A stretch of 64,000 nt of DNA from Micropterus salmoides (taxonomy: Eukaryota; Chordata; Actinopteri; Centrarchiformes; Centrarchidae), in the NCBI RefSeq assembly GCF_014851395.1, contig NW_024041150.1, forward strand, positions 6,449,508 to 6,513,507, given 5' to 3'. The notes beneath the pieces were generated by a model. The model was not told the origin of the DNA. It saw nothing but the letters and a program-made list of their open reading frames with translations, and made no database searches. Below are positions 11,531 to 23,169 of the stretch, one piece after another (position 1 is the stretch's first letter; each line of letters begins with the position of its first letter). The position numbers and the translations under genes are program-made.

Positions 11531-12259
11531 TTGATATCTTATTTATACTTATTTAATTAAACTGCAGTCTTTTGCGATGGGCACAAAGCCAGATTTTAGT
11601 TTGTTTGACAGATACTTTACCAAAGCAATGGTGCAAAACAATGTCAGAGACCTTTATAAGTTATTATGAGAAGTTTTGTGAATCTGTTCACTTCATTATG
11701 AAACTGTGGCGGAACAGATTGGACTATTGCAGGCTGGACTGGGAAAATGGGAAACACTGGACTGTATATGAAGTCATGTCCCTATTTATGCTATATTCAA
11801 GCCGGTGGTCATTTTAATGGGACTTCATAGGCGTTAGCATAATTAATTTATAATTAACTTAAGCATTATTAACTAGTTACCAGCAGGTTGCTAGTGCCAA
11901 CCAATAATTTGAGCAAAGCCTTTTACTAATCTATGAAAACTTATTTAACTACTGTGGTACAAGCAGGGCGCGAAAAACAGGGGAGCATGGCTCCTCTTAA
12001 GAAGACATAACGTGCTACTTTTGCCATTCGTTTCTATTTTTCATCATGGATAATGTGTAAAACAGGAGCGTCAGACTTCATCCAGCCAGAGACAACGATC
12101 ACAGACTTTCCGCAGTGGGCCAGGCCGCTCTGCGACGGTCGTTACCTGTACTGCCGTACAACATCCAAGTCACACCAAACGGAGTGAATTGTAAAGTCAC
12201 ACAGACACAAAGTATTTATTTATGATGTTACGGCAATTAAAGGCTCCAGCCCCCCCTCT

Positions 12260-12392
12260 TTCACATTGTCATTATGGGGTATTTTTTGTAGAATTTTGAG
12301 AATAATAATGAATTTCATCCATTTTGGATGTAACATAACAAAATGTGGAAAAAATTAAGCGCTGCAAATATTTTCAGGATCCACTATATAGT
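12260..12392 (+). mobile_element. Terminal fragment of a second Tc1-like family
   Basis: The stretch from TTTCACATTGTCATTATGGGG to GGATCCACTATATA resembles the 3' end of a fish Tc1-like element, with CATAACAAAATGTGGAAAAA before the terminus. Nothing of the transposase is present. Confidence 0.6.
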
Positions 12393-15300
12393 TTAATACC
12401 TTCAAGTGTTTAGATATCGTTGTACACCTCATCAGAATCATGAAATCATGAAGCACTTGATTTTTTCCTTATTCCATAATTCATCAAAATTCTCATTCTG
12501 TCCCTCCGAAACATTCGCTGTGCAGAGTCTGCAGGTATTCCATAGCCCGTGTAGAGCGTATCTGTGTTATACTGCCATAGAAGTCACCCAAATAATAACA
12601 ACAATGCATTTTATTTGTAATGCACTTTACATTTGAAGCAAATCTCAAAGTGCTACAAGGTGAAAGCTTCAATATAAGGTTGAAAATAAGCATCAAAATG
12701 TGAGTGTAAAAACAGCTGCCAGCAAGGCTCGTTAAAAGTCAAAGGTTCTGCTACAAAATGTTTTATGTCCTTTTTTAAACTCTCAATAGTCTGACTACCG
12801 TTAGATGGTCAGGGAGGGCATTTCATAGTCGAGGAGCGTCAGAACAGAAAGCCTCTCTTCTTGGGCAGTTTTAAACAGGCAGTGTAGGATTGCTAGGTTT
12901 AAACTAACAGTTACTGTGGCAATTTCCTAAACCCTCTGTGGTCACCAAACTTCACAGCTGTAGGCTGTTCAGGTTCATCAGCAGTCACTAACATATTAAT
13001 ATGGTATTAACTTTAGCTTCAATGTGTTTAAGATGTTTATTTTGCCTGTGAGAGGTTGCGACTCTGTGTGTGTTCAACTGGATCCTGTCGCTAGCGTCCG
13101 TCCCGCCTCGTCCAGCTCAGTCCGTTTGGTTTCCTTTCTCCCCCAGTCTATTTTGGATCTGTTCTGACATCTCTGTCCCAGTGTCTATGGTTCCTTTGCT
13201 TCCTTCTCTCCTGCTGTACTGTCTGTTTCCTTGTGGTGGCTTGATTCAAAGTTCAGCATTATTCAGTTTTTTTATGATTTGTTTTACTTTATCCTCGGCC
13301 TCGGTAGTGGTCCTATGCATGTTCTGCATAATCTTTGGTCTGCTTTCCATAAAATACAGCTCTTCAAACAAGGTGATGGTCATCTGGGCTAAGAGAGGCC
13401 TGCACCTTAAATATTTTTATTTAATAATGATTAATTAATAATGAATAACTATAACAAAATGATGCAATATTAAAAAGAAACCAGCATTTATATACAAAGA
13501 ATTTATTTAACAAGGTGAACAAAGCAAAACCAAAAAAGCAAGATGAAACTAACTAAACAAAATCAACTAAGACAAAGATCTGCATGTCTGATGAAGCCGG
13601 GGTGTGTCCGTGACCAATGAGCAGAAGAGTATTTAGAAACTAATAATTTTACATCTAGGCCTATAAAATAGGTCAGCAAAATATAGCTATACTCAAAACA
13701 GCAACCAACAAAACAAAAGTAAACTACACAAAGTGACCTGACTGAATGAGACATCAGGGGACATAAAGTATACAGCAGCTTGGTCAGACCAATTCACACA
13801 CAACCTCCGACTACAACTAATACAAACTACACCTAAATCCCCCTTCAACATGGCAGCACATGGTACGGTTTGATTGGCAGGCCACAGGATATAACAGTCC
13901 ACCCTTGGCCACGCCTTTCTCTCCTCCAGGAAGAACCTCCCTCCAGCACGGTAACAAAAGAAACAATAAGGATTAATATAACAGAACAATGTGAACACCT
14001 GTGCATGCCATTTGAACAGTGTATGGCTAAAAGCAAATGAATATGTATATTACAACTCAAACCCTCAAACTTAGTTATTTTAACCCAAACCATGAGAATT
14101 TCTAACCCTAACAAAGTGCTTTTGGTTCCTAAATCTTTCACGACATTCAAATTGTTTCACATCATTAACATTTTATTTTGAAAGTCTAAACGGATGTTGC
14201 ATATCTCTTCTTGCTAACTTTGACCGCGGAGCCCTACATTTACATAAATTACACTAAAGGGTACCCAGGGCATTAAAGCAACGCCAAGGGGTCTTTGCAA
14301 GGCGTATGTGGCGCCCTGGCATGAGAAGGGGTTGGGTTTAAATAGCCAGTTATTAATATATACTTTAAAGTTGGTCACCTACTGTTGGTTTATTCATATT
14401 AAGTCATTAATTTATAGTAAAAATCATAAATTTAATTGTTCTTTTTATTGAAATTTGAGATCATGAAATTTATACTTTGGATTTTAAAATTTGGAAACTT
14501 TTTAAACTAATGTCATTAAAAATAGTAACCTCGACTCCCCTCACAGGGTCACTCGCAGGTATGATGAGAATAAAAGCCAAGCTGTCAAACCAAATCAAAC
14601 TCTATTCATTCCCCATTTATACTAATGAGAGACTTTCCCACATTTCCCCAGCCCTTCATACCCCGTCATCAGCTTCTTCAGAGAATCTAAAGCCTGCAGG
14701 GCAGTTTAGCATCAGCTTTTCAACATCCAGCTTTTACAGCCTTCTCTAGTTGAGACTGTTTCCTTGTAATTATGCTTTATTGTATACAAAATTGAAGGTT
14801 ACTGTACTTTGTTAGTACTTAGTAGTTTTTACCCCCCTATTTACTTTTGTTACAGAACATACAGGTAACTATGAGGATACAGAGCAGGAGGATTGCATTA
14901 ATGTGGCCAGTGAGTGTATTTATGTTTACATGTTATGTCTGTTTTGGTCAGATTTATGAACAGCCGATGCCGCCCGGTTCTTCTGGTTCAAGTGGCTTTT
15001 ATCTGATGAGGTGTGTGTTTCATAGTATTACAGTGAGTCATGCATTTTTCACAGAAAGGGAGGAGAGAGCCTCTCACTGTTAGTCTCGCTGTAACAAGAC
15101 TAACCTGCGCCGCAGCATCAGCTCCTGTCACTGCAGCAACACAAACACCTGCAGTCAGAACTCGGGGCTTCAGCTGCTCCTCGCATTACTACAACAACAC
15201 AGAAGTTATGAAGTGATGATGAAGTCGGTCTGTGAATAATATGCCTTGTGTGTGGCCTGATTCTGACTCTTGGCGAGGTGAAAGCGTCAGATCAGGTGGA

Positions 15301-15482
15301 ACAGGTCGGTCCTGTCTGCAGACATTCCTCCACGGCCAATGAGGAGAGACCTGAGAGGCGTTGACCAAAAGAGGCGAGGATAGCATCAGTCTCACCTGCA
15401 CCTGTCAGAAAACACACCTCAACCTCTCCCTTCACACCAACGACAGACAGACGACAGAAACACCAACAGCAGGTCGACAGAG
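12393..15482. other. Intergenic, decayed repeats and upstream flank of the three-exon gene
   Basis: I find no supported coding exon. Around 12,600-12,960 there is LINE-3'-end-like sequence (ATGCATTTTATTTGTAATGC ... CATTTCATAGTCGAGGAGC). Open frames at 13,070-13,438 and on the minus strand at 13,693-14,150 have no motifs and are treated as chance. The last 150 bases before 15,483 hold a CCAAT box (GGCCAATGAGG near 15,337) and are the likely promoter or 5' UTR of the gene that starts there. Confidence 0.4.
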
Positions 15483-18400
15483 ATGGACAAATTTGCGCAC
15501 ATGGTGGGAGAGAAAGTGGGTGAGTAAAGAGAGGGGATGGGGGGAGATCTGTGTTTTCATGTGCATGATTTGTTTGGTGTATAGACTGTTGTCAGGTGAA
15601 ATCTAAAAGGCTTTTTTTGGCAGCCTTAGAGGAAAAATGTGTAAAACCATCAATCTAGAAATAAAAGTTTTTGGAAATGTGCCTGAAGATTTTCACATTA
15701 TGAATTTAAATGTTCTTATATTAATGTTTTACTGTTGACAGTCTCGATATGTTTAACAGAGGTCTTTTAGTGTTCAGTCCACTTTTCATTTAGCTTTGTT
15801 GTTTTGTTTTTCTTGCTTTTAGCTTCTTGCTGCTTCCACCTGAGACACAAACATATTAATAATCTAATCGTCTATAATATGAAGTTTAAGTGGGAATAAT
15901 TCGCTGGTTACACAGAAGTAAGCTTATGTCAGAGAGAACTGGACTGATGTTATTTCTGACAGATATTTTAAACCTCATACAGACATTTCATGGGATTTTC
16001 TATTAAATCAGTCCTCCCCAGAGCTCCAAATGTTTTTGTTGAGTCTCCCCTGAGTGACTATGAAGAATGTCTGACTCTCCATCATAAATAACCATATAAG
16101 TAGCTAGTGTTGGAGAACGTTAAAACTAAATGCTGACTTCTTCAGCCATTTACAGTAACACTTAAACCTCTCTTAATGCTCTGTGCCCCCTTCTCTTGTC
16201 GGGGAAAGAAGCCGCCCAGCTGGCTGTGTCCTGTAGTACTGCAGAACTTTCTTAGTGTTGTTCAGGGTGAAAACACGTGTACCAACAATGTGCGCACACG
16301 CACTGAAAATGTTACACGCCACCAACTTTACACACAGGAGGATGCAGGCTACTTGTGTGTATCTGAGCGTGTGCATGTAAAAGATTGAAGTGCGCCCGGA
16401 AGTTGTTTCACTGTAACAGGAAGTCACTGGTGCTGTGCAGCCATAGACAGACTGGACGCAGCCTCCCCGCTGATTTGAATGGAGAGCACTGAAGCCAGTT
16501 TTGGACCAATAAAATACTACTACAGGGCTGCTTCCTGTTGGCAACAGCGTCTTCTAAGCATAATCACGCAGCACAACCGTGGATTAATGACGTAGAACAT
16601 CGGCAGAAACACCGTAATTCTGGTAGCTGCGCCAACAAAAACTCTCATGTCTCAGCGTGTTTGTCTGACTCGGATCATCACTGATTAATCAGCCCACCTA
16701 CGAGACTCACCTGTCAAACACCAACTCAGCGTCACTGATGGACGAATAGTTTTTTTTTAGATTGCTGAGAGTTTAAAATCTAAACAAGACGGTAACATCT
16801 GTCATGTGCGACGGGGTGTCTCAGGTTTTGGGCCTGCATGGAACCCTTCAGGCAGGCTTCACTGTCCGATCTCTGGCTTACCTCCTTGTGTGCAGCATGT
16901 GTAACATATCCAATATCCATTTTGAAGTGTTGTAGGTTTCATGTGAATAAGCAGACATAGATGAAGTTTATGAAATATCTGAAGGTGAAGTACAAATATT
17001 TACATGACGGACAATAAATAATAATAATCACCATAGCTTTAGGGATATTGAACTTAATACTGTTCCTTAATCTGTGATTAATCGTGCATATAGTTTCACA
17101 ATCCGTCACTACAAGGAACATCACTCGTACAAAAATCCATGTTTTATAATGTTCCTCGTGCTTTTATTTTGAAAGTTAGGACAGGTATCTAAAACTTCCT
17201 GTTTCACTACAACAGCTTCCGGGTGAACTGAAATAATTTTACATGCACAGATGCGCTGGTATTTCAGTGTTTTCAGTATTCAGTTTCGTCTCGTACTCAT
17301 CGGCTCCTGACTGCAGGACAAATTACACAAATACATACAAATAATCAGATCCAACACACACACATCACAACATGTGCACCTTCCGGATTTTACCACCTGA
17401 AAACGAGAATAACGCGGATCATACAGATCTGTCAAAACAAAGATCTGATGTGAGACACAATTCATGACAAGTTTAATTATATACAGCTAATGATCAGAGC
17501 TGGACCGTCCTATAATCTTTGTTTAAAAGGGGTGTGGGGGGGATTTCATGGTCCACATTTGTTTGGTTTATAGACGCCCTGTTGTCAGGTGGAAACCCTG
17601 CATCTTGAGAGGAAACGTGTGTCCAAACCTGGGAAAACAACTCTTTGGAAATGTTGAAGCCTGAGGGTTTTATGTTGTGAGTTCTGGCCAGACAAAACGT
17701 TTTACTGTAGAAAGTCTCATTACATTTAGCTGAGAAGTCTTCTGGTGAAGTCTTCTCTTTTTGTGTAGCTTCGATGTTGTTCTGGGTTTTTATTACTTTT
17801 GGCTTCCTGCTGAGACATAAACATACCAATGATCTAATTAGAGGCTGGTTACACAGTAATAAGCCGAAAACTGGACTGATGTTGTTTCTATCAGATGTTT
17901 TGAACCTCATACAGACATTTAACGGGATTTTCTTTCATCTTGACTCTCCCCAGAGCTTTTCATTGATCGTCCCTGAGTGACTATGAAGAATGTATGAGCC
18001 TCCCTCCATCATAAATAACCACATTTTTATTATATTCACAAGGTAGCTAGTATGACAGAGAATGGATTTCAATAAATCACTAAACTGTTTGGGGCCAAAA
18101 TGTTTTTACAGTTTGAACCCAACCCTACATAGACCCCTCAGGTCATCAGGGGCCGGTCTGTTGGGTGTCCCAAGAGTCAAAACAAACCCTGGAGAAACGG
18201 CGTTTAGCTTCTACGCAGCAAACAGCTGCTCTGCCTCTACTTTATAATCTAGACTAAAAACATAAAAATGTTTTATGTCCTTCTGATAAACTACAAAGCT
18301 GCAGAGTTGGTGCACCAGTTAGCAGCTGAGGCTGATGGGAAAGTCATCAGTTCTTCTGGTATTTACCCATAAACCAAAGTACTGGACACATTAGCATGAT

Positions 18401-21364
18401 AAGGAAGTTCTAACAGTTGATCCTGAGGGGAACATGAAGGTCTGAACCCATTTAATCACAATCCATCCAACAGCTGCTGAGACTATCAGTCTGAACAAAA
18501 GCAGAAAGACTGACGTTCCCATCAGATAAACATTTTAAAGGCCAAACACCAAAAATAATGGATAACTAATGAGAGCAAGAATTGTTCTAGTTTCAGCTGC
18601 CATTTAAAGTATTTACCTCAATTATTATTTTCTGCTGGGGGCAAACAGGCTATAAATAAAAATCCTCTGCATAAAGTAGACAAATGTAAATATCTTGGTG
18701 TATGGCTTGATTCTGATCTCATTCAAAACACATATTGATCATGTCTTACGTAAAGTAAACTGTGGAATTAATGTTCTACATCGATCTCATAACTGCTTTC
18801 CACATAGTGTGTGTAAGAAACTTGCCTCTCACCTTGTACTCCCGATATTTGACTATTGTGATGTTGTTTGTTAAAACTCAGACCTTGGCCGTCTTAAAAC
18901 AGCATATGTCAGACTGCAGATTCGTCCTTGTCCCTTTCTCACGCCTCACTGCACGATGTATGATGCTCTTAAATGGCCATCTCTCAACATAAGAAGACAA
19001 ATTCACTGGTTTCAACTTGTATTTTCTTCAATTACCCTTCTTTTTTTACAACAGTATCTTGTTCCCGTTAATCTAAACGATCAGTTGAGGCTCTCTGCTC
19101 AGCTTTATTTAAGAAATCAGTTGGCAAAACAGCTTTTATGTTTAAAGCCCCAGCAGATTGGATTAACTTACCCTCTGATGTTAGATCCATTAAATCATTT
19201 GGATGTTTAAGCACACCCTGTCTGGTGTAATCAATGAAGCAGTCACATTTTGTATACGCTATACTAAAGTTAATAGTACTATTATTTGGTGATCCACTTA
19301 CATACAATTTCATTTGTACTACTGGCCATATTGACCATCTAGTGGTTGTAAAGTTCTTTAGATTTCTGTAATTATTCTAGTTTTGTTGTGTTTTCCTGTT
19401 GTTGTTGTTGTTGTTGCTCTGTATTTGTGGGTCTGTGTGTGTTTACCTGAAAAATGAATAGTTGTACTTTGTTTTTATTTTGTCACTGTTCTGCTGTGAT
19501 GTGTTTTAGGACCTCCTCGAAAACGAGATAGTGCATCTCAAGGTGTATCTTAATAAAACAATTTAAACATAAATATCTACACTAAATTTTCTTCTTTGCT
19601 CTCTGAGGTAAACGCCCGTCTGGTTCTGTGGGCTAAATCTTGTGGTTTTCATGTGAGCTGACGGTGGGATGCTGTTTGCCCTGCAGGAGGTGTGGTGGAA
19701 GGAGCCGTGAAGAGCGCTCTGGGTGTGAGTGACAAGAACAAGGACGGGAAGAAAGGGGGGTCGTTGTCGCTCTTTGGAGGCGGCGACAAGAAGAACAAGG
19801 AGAAAGGAGGAATCTTCTCATCCGGAAATGACAAGAAGCCGGAGGAGAAGAAGGGAGGGTTCTTCTCAAAGGTCTTTGACAACGACGACGACAATGGGAA
19901 ATCCAAAGCTTCAGGTTTTGCAGGTCTCTTTGCTGAACAGGGGGGAGCGAGTGCTGCCGGAGGAAACGAGGAAGGGAGTGGAGCAACAGGTGGAGGGAAT
20001 GAAGTGCAGTTTGGAGGAACTGAAGGACCGAGTGGAGGAACTGAAGGACCGAGTGGAGGAGTGAATGACGGTACGTATGGAGAGTGAGCCACAGACTGAC
20101 CTCGGCTGACCAGCGACCTCTACAGGTCATGACAATAACGACGATGACTTGAAATAATATAAGCGATTATTTCTACTGATATCACAATTCCAATATGATT
20201 TGCGATACCAGACAGAACGATCATTTCCCCACAATTATCATTTTCAATGAAAAAAATATTTTATATTATGGTGTGATACCAACAAAAGATGTTTCCTTAC
20301 GTCTGTAGAACGGGATGTGTAGGCCAGATGTCTCTGCAGCACCACAATGTCCGATTTAAAATGCTATTTTGACACATATAACACTTTTAGAAATATTGCA
20401 CCTCCTGCGATTTGAACTGCACCAGGCCATATTGCATTTTTTTTTAAATCAATTATTTGTTCAGCATTACTACTATGTCCACTTAGGTACTGTACTTAAG
20501 TTTAAAATTGAAATATCAGTACTTCTACTCCACTACATCTCAGAGGGTAGTCCTGCACTTTTTTCTGCACTTCATTTATGTGACAGATGAAGATTTTTAC
20601 AAAGAATTTGATCAAATCTGATGTTGTAAATTAAACTACTTAGTACTATCTGCTGATTTCAGCTCCTCATGTGAGAATTTGCTGCTTTTCCTTTTTTCTC
20701 TGAATGATTGTTAATAACGTTGAGTTTTGGACTGTTGGTTGTGAAGGAGTCACTTTGGGCTGTGACAGCAGAATCTTTACAAACCAAACAATCAATGGAC
20801 TGAGGAAGAAGAACCTGAGGAGAGAGAATAGGACAAGATTTTACTGCTTTAATACTTTGAGGACATTTCTCCTGATTATTCTGTCATACTGAAGTAACAT
20901 TTTCACTGCAGGACTTTTACAGCGTGGTATTAGTACTTTTACTGAAGTAAAGACAGTAAAAACACAAAGTACTAGTGTGGCACATCACATCGTTCATGAA
21001 AATATCAATTTAAATCTTAATGTGACTGAAATGTGTCTCCTGATATGTTATTGTTACATGTTGATGTATTTACTACGCAGTCGTCTCTGGTGACAGGATT
21101 TTTCCATCCAAATGTGGAGCAAATATTAACATCATTTACAGTAACTGCTGCCTGTCTCCACCCACTGCTGCTGTATGAACATGATGGAGATAAACAGCTG
21201 GTGGAGTGAAGTTTATGTTCATAGGTTGTGTTTCTCTCCCTGCGAAAGGTCTAGCAGGCAAAAGAAAGATCGTACAAGCGAAACTAACTGTTGTCTTTTG
21301 TTCCGTCTCAGATTTGTTCTCTGATCTGTCGGATGTGGCCAATGAAATGTCTGCAGGGAATTAA
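15483..21364 (+). CDS. Three-exon gene, unrecognised 157-aa Lys/Gly-rich protein
   Basis: Exons are 15,483-15,519, 19,687-20,070 and 21,312-21,364. Exon 1 starts with ATG in good context (GAGATGG), encodes MDKFAHMVGEKV and ends at a strong donor (G|GTGAGT). Exon 2 follows CTGCAG and ends at G|GTACGT. Exon 3 follows a pyrimidine-rich tract and CAG, encodes DLFSDLSDVANEMSAGN and stops at TAA. Both junctions are phase 1, so the frame is kept. The product has a short amphipathic-looking N-terminus. Four Lys-rich linkers then alternate with small Gly/Phe/Leu patches (GGSLSLFGG, GGIFSSG, GGFFSKVF, SGFAGLFAE). A 7-residue Gly-rich duplication (GTEGPSG twice) and an acidic C-terminus follow. No signal peptide or membrane helix is seen. 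AATAAA signals occur at 21,723 and 21,943. I do not recognise the family. Confidence 0.66.
15535..16115 (+). repeat. Intronic duplication, copy 1
   Basis: This segment directly after exon 1 of the three-exon gene matches 17,525-18,062 in the same orientation and order. Shared strings include TTTGGAAATGTG, GGTTACACAG, AACTGGACTGATGTT, AACCTCATACAGACATTT and TGAGTGACTATGAAGAATGT. Divergence with small indels indicates an old tandem duplication of about 2 kb. Confidence 0.8.
17525..18062 (+). repeat. Intronic duplication, copy 2
   Basis: Partner of 15,535-16,115. Sequence left of 17,525 does not resemble exon 1, so the coding exon was not duplicated, or its copy has been lost. Confidence 0.8.
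18640..19575 (+). mobile_element. LINE 3' fragment within intron 1
   Basis: Plus-strand blocks KYLGVWLDSDL, the region before LPIFDYCD, and YDALKWPSLNIRRQIHW mark the C-terminal part of an L2/jockey-type LINE ORF2, with frameshifts. The copy ends with CTCGAAAACGAGATAGTGCA and CTTAATAAAACAATT, the usual 3' terminus of this LINE group in fish. It enlarges intron 1 of the three-exon gene. Confidence 0.8.
20487..20965 (+). repeat. hAT-derived non-autonomous repeat in intron 2
   Basis: Characteristic strings include GGTACTGTACTTAAG, ACTTCTACTCCACTACATCT, CAGAGGG and the right end GTGGTATTAGTACTTTTACT followed by GAAGTAAAG. This is a widespread teleost hAT-type repeat. It lies within intron 2 (20,071-21,311) of the three-exon gene. 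Confidence 0.75.
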
Positions 21365-22550
21365 AATGACAGAAACCTGCATCCTGACCTCTGAGGAGAA
21401 ACCAGATTCTGCTGAAAGTCAACCGACCTCACCTTCAGTCTGTATCCGCGTCTGTAACGAGACCTCAGCTGTCAGGATGTTGAGCTTTTTCAAAGACTTT
21501 TAATGCTTGTTATTTATGAGATCACTGATGAATGAACACTTTGTACAGTCTCTTGTGTGTTAATCTGTACACTAACAGAAATGTAAGAACACTTTATATT
21601 ACTTAATATTTACTTATATTAAGTAAGAGCTCATCTTGATCAAATAAGTTAGCATAACATTTGATATTTGATTGATTAATTTTCCTGAGTTGTATTATGG
21701 GCAAAAATCCTTTTCAAAAAACAATAAAATACAAGCCACAAAGCACATGAAGGTCATGATTTAGGGAATGGAGAAGACGGCTAATGCTAGCTGATGATAT
21801 GTTTGCGGTCAGACTGTGATTTTGAGCTTTTCCTCCGTGGCACCTTTTACTGTCTCTTCCTCACACCACGTTTTAATGCATTTTCAGCACAAGTGTCAGG
21901 TTTACTTTGCTAAATCTAGATGTAACAACAGGTAAAACTTTGAATAAAGCATTTAATCACTGACACCTGTGTTTTCTGTAAATGTCAGCTTAAGCACGAC
22001 CACATGGAGACGCCGTGGTCAGGTCAGGTCAATCAGCAGCCTAGTTATAGGCAAAGTGACAGGCATTACACAGAACCATAGGTGCACAACACTGTTATCC
22101 TTTTAAAAACTCAAATTCCCAGCAGTCTTAGTTCTAAATCATTTGTCCAGACTCAAGTTCATCAAGCCAGTTACAGAGCAGTCATTCAGACCCCAGGTAC
22201 AACGAACATCAGAGTTCAGATGGCGGCTCTTAATCGTGTTTTTATGGGGCAAAGGCAATGAAAGAACAGAAAGGAGATCACATGGAGTTGGTAGTTAGCT
22301 TCAGAAAGACAGAAACCAAGAACATCATTAAACAGAGTGAAGGAAAGGTGGGAGAAACGAGATGTGAAGGAAGGAACGCGAGAGACGAGACTATATCCAC
22401 TCAGATTTGGACTCACTGGACTAAACGGTACTTCGGTTAAAAAAGGTAAACATAACTCAGGCAGATGTGACTTCTGTGGGCAACAAGAACCAGCATGTTG
22501 CATCAGAAATACAAGGAGGGAAGAAGGCAGCTGACTCAGAATGAGTAACT
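21365..22550. other. 3' UTR and downstream flank
   Basis: Follows the TAA of the three-exon gene. Two AATAAA hexamers at 21,723 and 21,943 are candidate polyadenylation signals. No further exon is supported. Confidence 0.45.
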
Positions 22551-22554
22551 CCTT

Positions 22555-23030
22555 GTTATGAGGTTGTACGGTGTATGGACAGAGAGGACCCAAATGCAGC
22601 ACTCTGAGGGAAGGAGGTTTATTGAGGGGAAAAGGGTGAGAGGGACCGGAGTGGAGGGAGAGGAGGACGTCGGGGGAAGCACAGGCACGGGGAACCAAGG
22701 AGACAGGGGGCCAGGGAGCCGGGGAACACAGGGGCCAAGGAAGCGAGGAGAGGCGGGGGAACAGGGAGGACGCCGTGAGGGAAGTCCGAGGAGGAGTGGG
22801 CCGGTGGATGAGCACAGCCGAACGGAGGACGGGGGTGAGTGTACCTGGGAGGGAGACAGACAGACAAGGTTAGGGAAGACAGCGACAAGGCACAGGATAA
22901 ATGTGAAAAAAACAAGAAACATGAAAGCCTGAACGTGGGGGTGGCACCAGGTATGGAGCAACGACGATCAAGCGAGGATGGTGTGGAGAACCGGGGTTGA
23001 AATACAGGCAGTCATGAGGTGATTACTGGC
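22555..23030 (-). mobile_element. LTR-like repeat, reverse orientation
   Basis: Begins TGTTATGAGG and runs through GGACCCAAATGCAGCACT into very purine-rich sequence. Reversed, it ends like the LTR candidate at 10,015-10,600 (...GGGTCC...CATAACA). Long open frames on the minus strand here (Pro/Leu/Ser-rich) come from composition, not from a gene. Confidence 0.4.
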
Positions 23031-23097
23031 AGGTGTGGCAGGCTGACGAGGTGGCTGATGAGATGCAGGTGCAGGTAGTTGGCTGGGCTCAGGAGCA

Positions 23098-23101
<4 letters not shown>

Positions 23102-23166
<65 letters not shown>
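23102..23166. repeat. (GA)n microsatellite
   Basis: Uninterrupted GA dinucleotide run of about 65 bases inside the purine-rich repeat; it accounts for the poly-RE and poly-SL open frames read through it. Confidence 0.97.
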
Positions 23167-23167
<1 letters not shown>

Positions 23168-23169
23168 AC

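Noticed and set aside
11572..11817. 81-codon ORF after the hAT-like repeat, possible transposase piece
   Set aside because: No zinc-finger or catalytic motif of hAT transposases could be seen.
19633..20130. Long minus-strand and alternative-frame ORFs over exon 2 of the three-exon gene, including a coiled-coil-like EELKDRVEELKDRVEE
   Set aside because: They arise from the purine-rich low-complexity composition and a 21-base tandem repeat. They lack splice context, whereas the chosen frame is supported by exons on both sides.
22216..22961. Minus-strand ORFs of 199 and 141 codons, Pro/Leu/Ser-rich
   Set aside because: They are translations of a purine-rich LTR-like repeat read backwards; no domain and no splice structure.
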